A program made the translations under genes and the position numbers. A stretch of 20,138 nucleotides of DNA. It comes from a virus. Positions 19,130 through 20,138 of this stretch are shown piece after piece; position 1 is the stretch's first letter, and the number at the start of each line of letters is the position of its first letter. The notes below the pieces were generated by a model. The model made no database searches and was not told the DNA's origin. It was given only the letters and a program-made list of their open reading frames with translations. The DNA lies in IMG/VR virus record IMGVR_UViG_3300027754_000539, positions 1 through 20,138 of that record, one strand, 5' to 3'.

Positions 19130-19696
19130 ATGAGATTTGAAATTTTTAAAACAAAAAAAGAATTTGTGCAATATGCTAACGACATTTTTGATGAATGTTT
19201 TGTCAGATTATCTTTAAACAATGGCAATCCCAATATTCCCTATGTAGCCTACGCTCGCTACATCGAAAAAACAATACATGGCGAAGATGCGAGCGAATTA
19301 AGAGGATTTAAGCCAAGTCAGAATCAAAAGATTACTGATAGATTGCAGGAGGAATTGATTAAGCTTTTAACTAAAGATGCGGAAGAAATTGTTTTAGATA
19401 GTGAATCTTATAGAGTTATTATTAAAAAATCAGAAGGTAATTTACAAACAGCGATTAATAGATTAATTAACATTATTTTTAATTTTAGAAAATATCAGGA
19501 CAAAAAGCACTACCCAAGCGAAAATGTTTTTCTTTACATAAACGATCACGAAGTTTATTTGTCGAAAAGACAAACAATAAAATTCAACCAAGCGATTCAA
19601 GATAAGCTTGATGAGTATTGGGCAGAAAATCAAACAGAAGACGAGAAAGAAGCGACTAGAGCGGAAAGGCTTTGGGAAATGAATGAGGGGAGATAG
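19130..19696 (+). CDS. Hypothetical phage protein, 188 aa
   Basis: It reads MRFEIFKTKKEFVQYANDIF, then NIPYVAYARYIEKTIHGEDA, a helical central part (KITDRLQEELIKLLTKDAEE, INRLINIIFNFRKYQDKKHY), and a charged C-terminus (DEYWAENQTEDEKEATRAER, LWEMNEGR). It is soluble and mostly helical and was not recognised. ATG 19130 is preferred to the TTG at 19049: an AATATTAAC element ends 16 nt upstream and the earlier codons lie in the folded leader. The gene end overlaps the ribosome site of the next gene. Confidence 0.6.
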   Translation: MRFEIFKTKKEFVQYANDIFDECFVRLSLNNGNPNIPYVAYARYIEKTIHGEDASELRGFKPSQNQKITDRLQEELIKLLTKDAEEIVLDSESYRVIIKKSEGNLQTAINRLINIIFNFRKYQDKKHYPSENVFLYINDHEVYLSKRQTIKFNQAIQDKLDEYWAENQTEDEKEATRAERLWEMNEGR

Positions 19697-19697
19697 T

Positions 19698-19949
19698 ATG
19701 AACGAATGGCAACCAATTGAAACGGCACCAAAAGACGAAACTAAAATTTACGGAACTAGAATTTTAGCTTTTTTTCCACTTGAAGAGGAAAGCGATTATT
19801 CTAGTCAAATTGTAATAATAAGATGGAGTTATTACAAACGATGGGAGTTGGCTGAGTATAGTGGAGAATTAGATCATGAATTTTATTCACAACCAACTCA
19901 CTGGATGCCTTTACCAAACCCACCAAAACAAGAAAAGGAGATAACATGA
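19698..19949 (+). CDS. DUF551-like small protein
   Basis: This 83-aa protein has the family frame: MNEWQPIETAPKDETKIYGT at the start ('W.PIETAPKDgt.iL.') and THWMPLPNPP near the end ('hWmPLP.pP'). This small family is common in phages and prophages and has no known function. ATG 19698 was chosen because GGGGAG lies 5 nt upstream; the in-frame ATG at 19683 lies inside the previous gene. Its stop overlaps the next start (ATGA). Confidence 0.8.
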   Translation: MNEWQPIETAPKDETKIYGTRILAFFPLEEESDYSSQIVIIRWSYYKRWELAEYSGELDHEFYSQPTHWMPLPNPPKQEKEIT

Positions 19950-20138
19950 CAAAAACATTACAAGAAATCCAAGAATTTAATCGCAGGAAAATCATTTGTG
20001 CGGTTAATGGAACTGAGAATTATCAGGAGGCTTTGAAAAAAGAACTTGGGGTTGGTTGCAAGGTTAAAATTAAAAATTTTATAACTAATAATGAATTTAA
20101 TGAAGAAATATTTGTCATTGATGAATATTGCGATTTTT
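19946..20138 (+). CDS. Hypothetical protein (partial, 3' end outside window)
   Basis: The frame is open from ATG 19946 to the end: MTKTLQEIQEFNRRKIICAV, then NGTENYQEALKKELGVGCKV and a beta-like KIKNFITNNEFNEEIFVIDE. GGAG lies 6 nt upstream and the start overlaps the DUF551-like stop. The opening TLQEI resembles the start of the gene at 16772 (MKTLQEIIKQK), probably by chance. The function was not recognised. Confidence 0.55.
   Translation, partial: MTKTLQEIQEFNRRKIICAVNGTENYQEALKKELGVGCKVKIKNFITNNEFNEEIFVIDEYCDF

Noticed and set aside
1-20138. CRISPR array, insertion sequence, integrase or attachment site
   Set aside because: No regularly spaced repeats, transposase or recombinase motifs were found; no att-like duplication at the tRNA genes could be seen in this window.

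Overview
The window is part of an AT-rich tailed-phage (podovirus-type) genome or prophage. Two divergent gene blocks flank a gene-free region at 9957-10446. The host is not identifiable. Promoter-like sites match the sigma70 form (TTGACA, about 16-18 nt, TATAAT-like), which suggests a low-GC proteobacterium or similar host, but this is inference.

Left block (minus strand, 9956 down to 1): packaging and virion assembly in the order typical of P22-like phages. It runs: small unknown protein, small terminase, large terminase, portal (721 aa, close to P22 portal length), three small proteins (one only 16 aa), acidic scaffold, major capsid protein, decoration-like protein, small protein with a C-terminal HeH-like helix pair, head-tail adaptor, and a tail hub/nozzle-like protein cut by the window edge. 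Candidate minus-strand promoters lie upstream of the block, upstream of portal and upstream of scaffold. A GC-rich hairpin follows the capsid/decoration pair.

Right block (plus strand, 10447 to the end): a run of very small early-type genes, many with one membrane segment, plus a zinc-ribbon protein and a tandem pair of related YCRF-type proteins. Next come a strong promoter at 13525 and a roughly 240-nt structured leader. The leader's last hairpins can form in two mutually exclusive ways, one of which buries the ribosome binding site of the next gene. The replication pair follows (DUF6291-like replication protein and DnaB helicase), then more small proteins, including a stand-alone CheY-like receiver domain. 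A promoter at 18261 precedes an RNA cluster: a CAT-anticodon tRNA, tRNA-Pro(TGG), and a third RNA of about 190 nt. The third RNA carries D-arm and T-arm sequences resembling tRNA-Leu, but the D-loop GG and the T-loop TTC are both missing. All three are preceded by the same 11-nt spacer. Further small phage proteins close the window, one behind another folded leader.

The most interesting items are the switch-like leader at 13555-13805, the oversized tRNA-like RNA at 18513-18729, and a recurrent ATTAAC-type element placed 15-17 nt before the start codons of genes that lack a Shine-Dalgarno sequence. Homology statements rest on motif recognition and memory of families; no database search or folding program was run.
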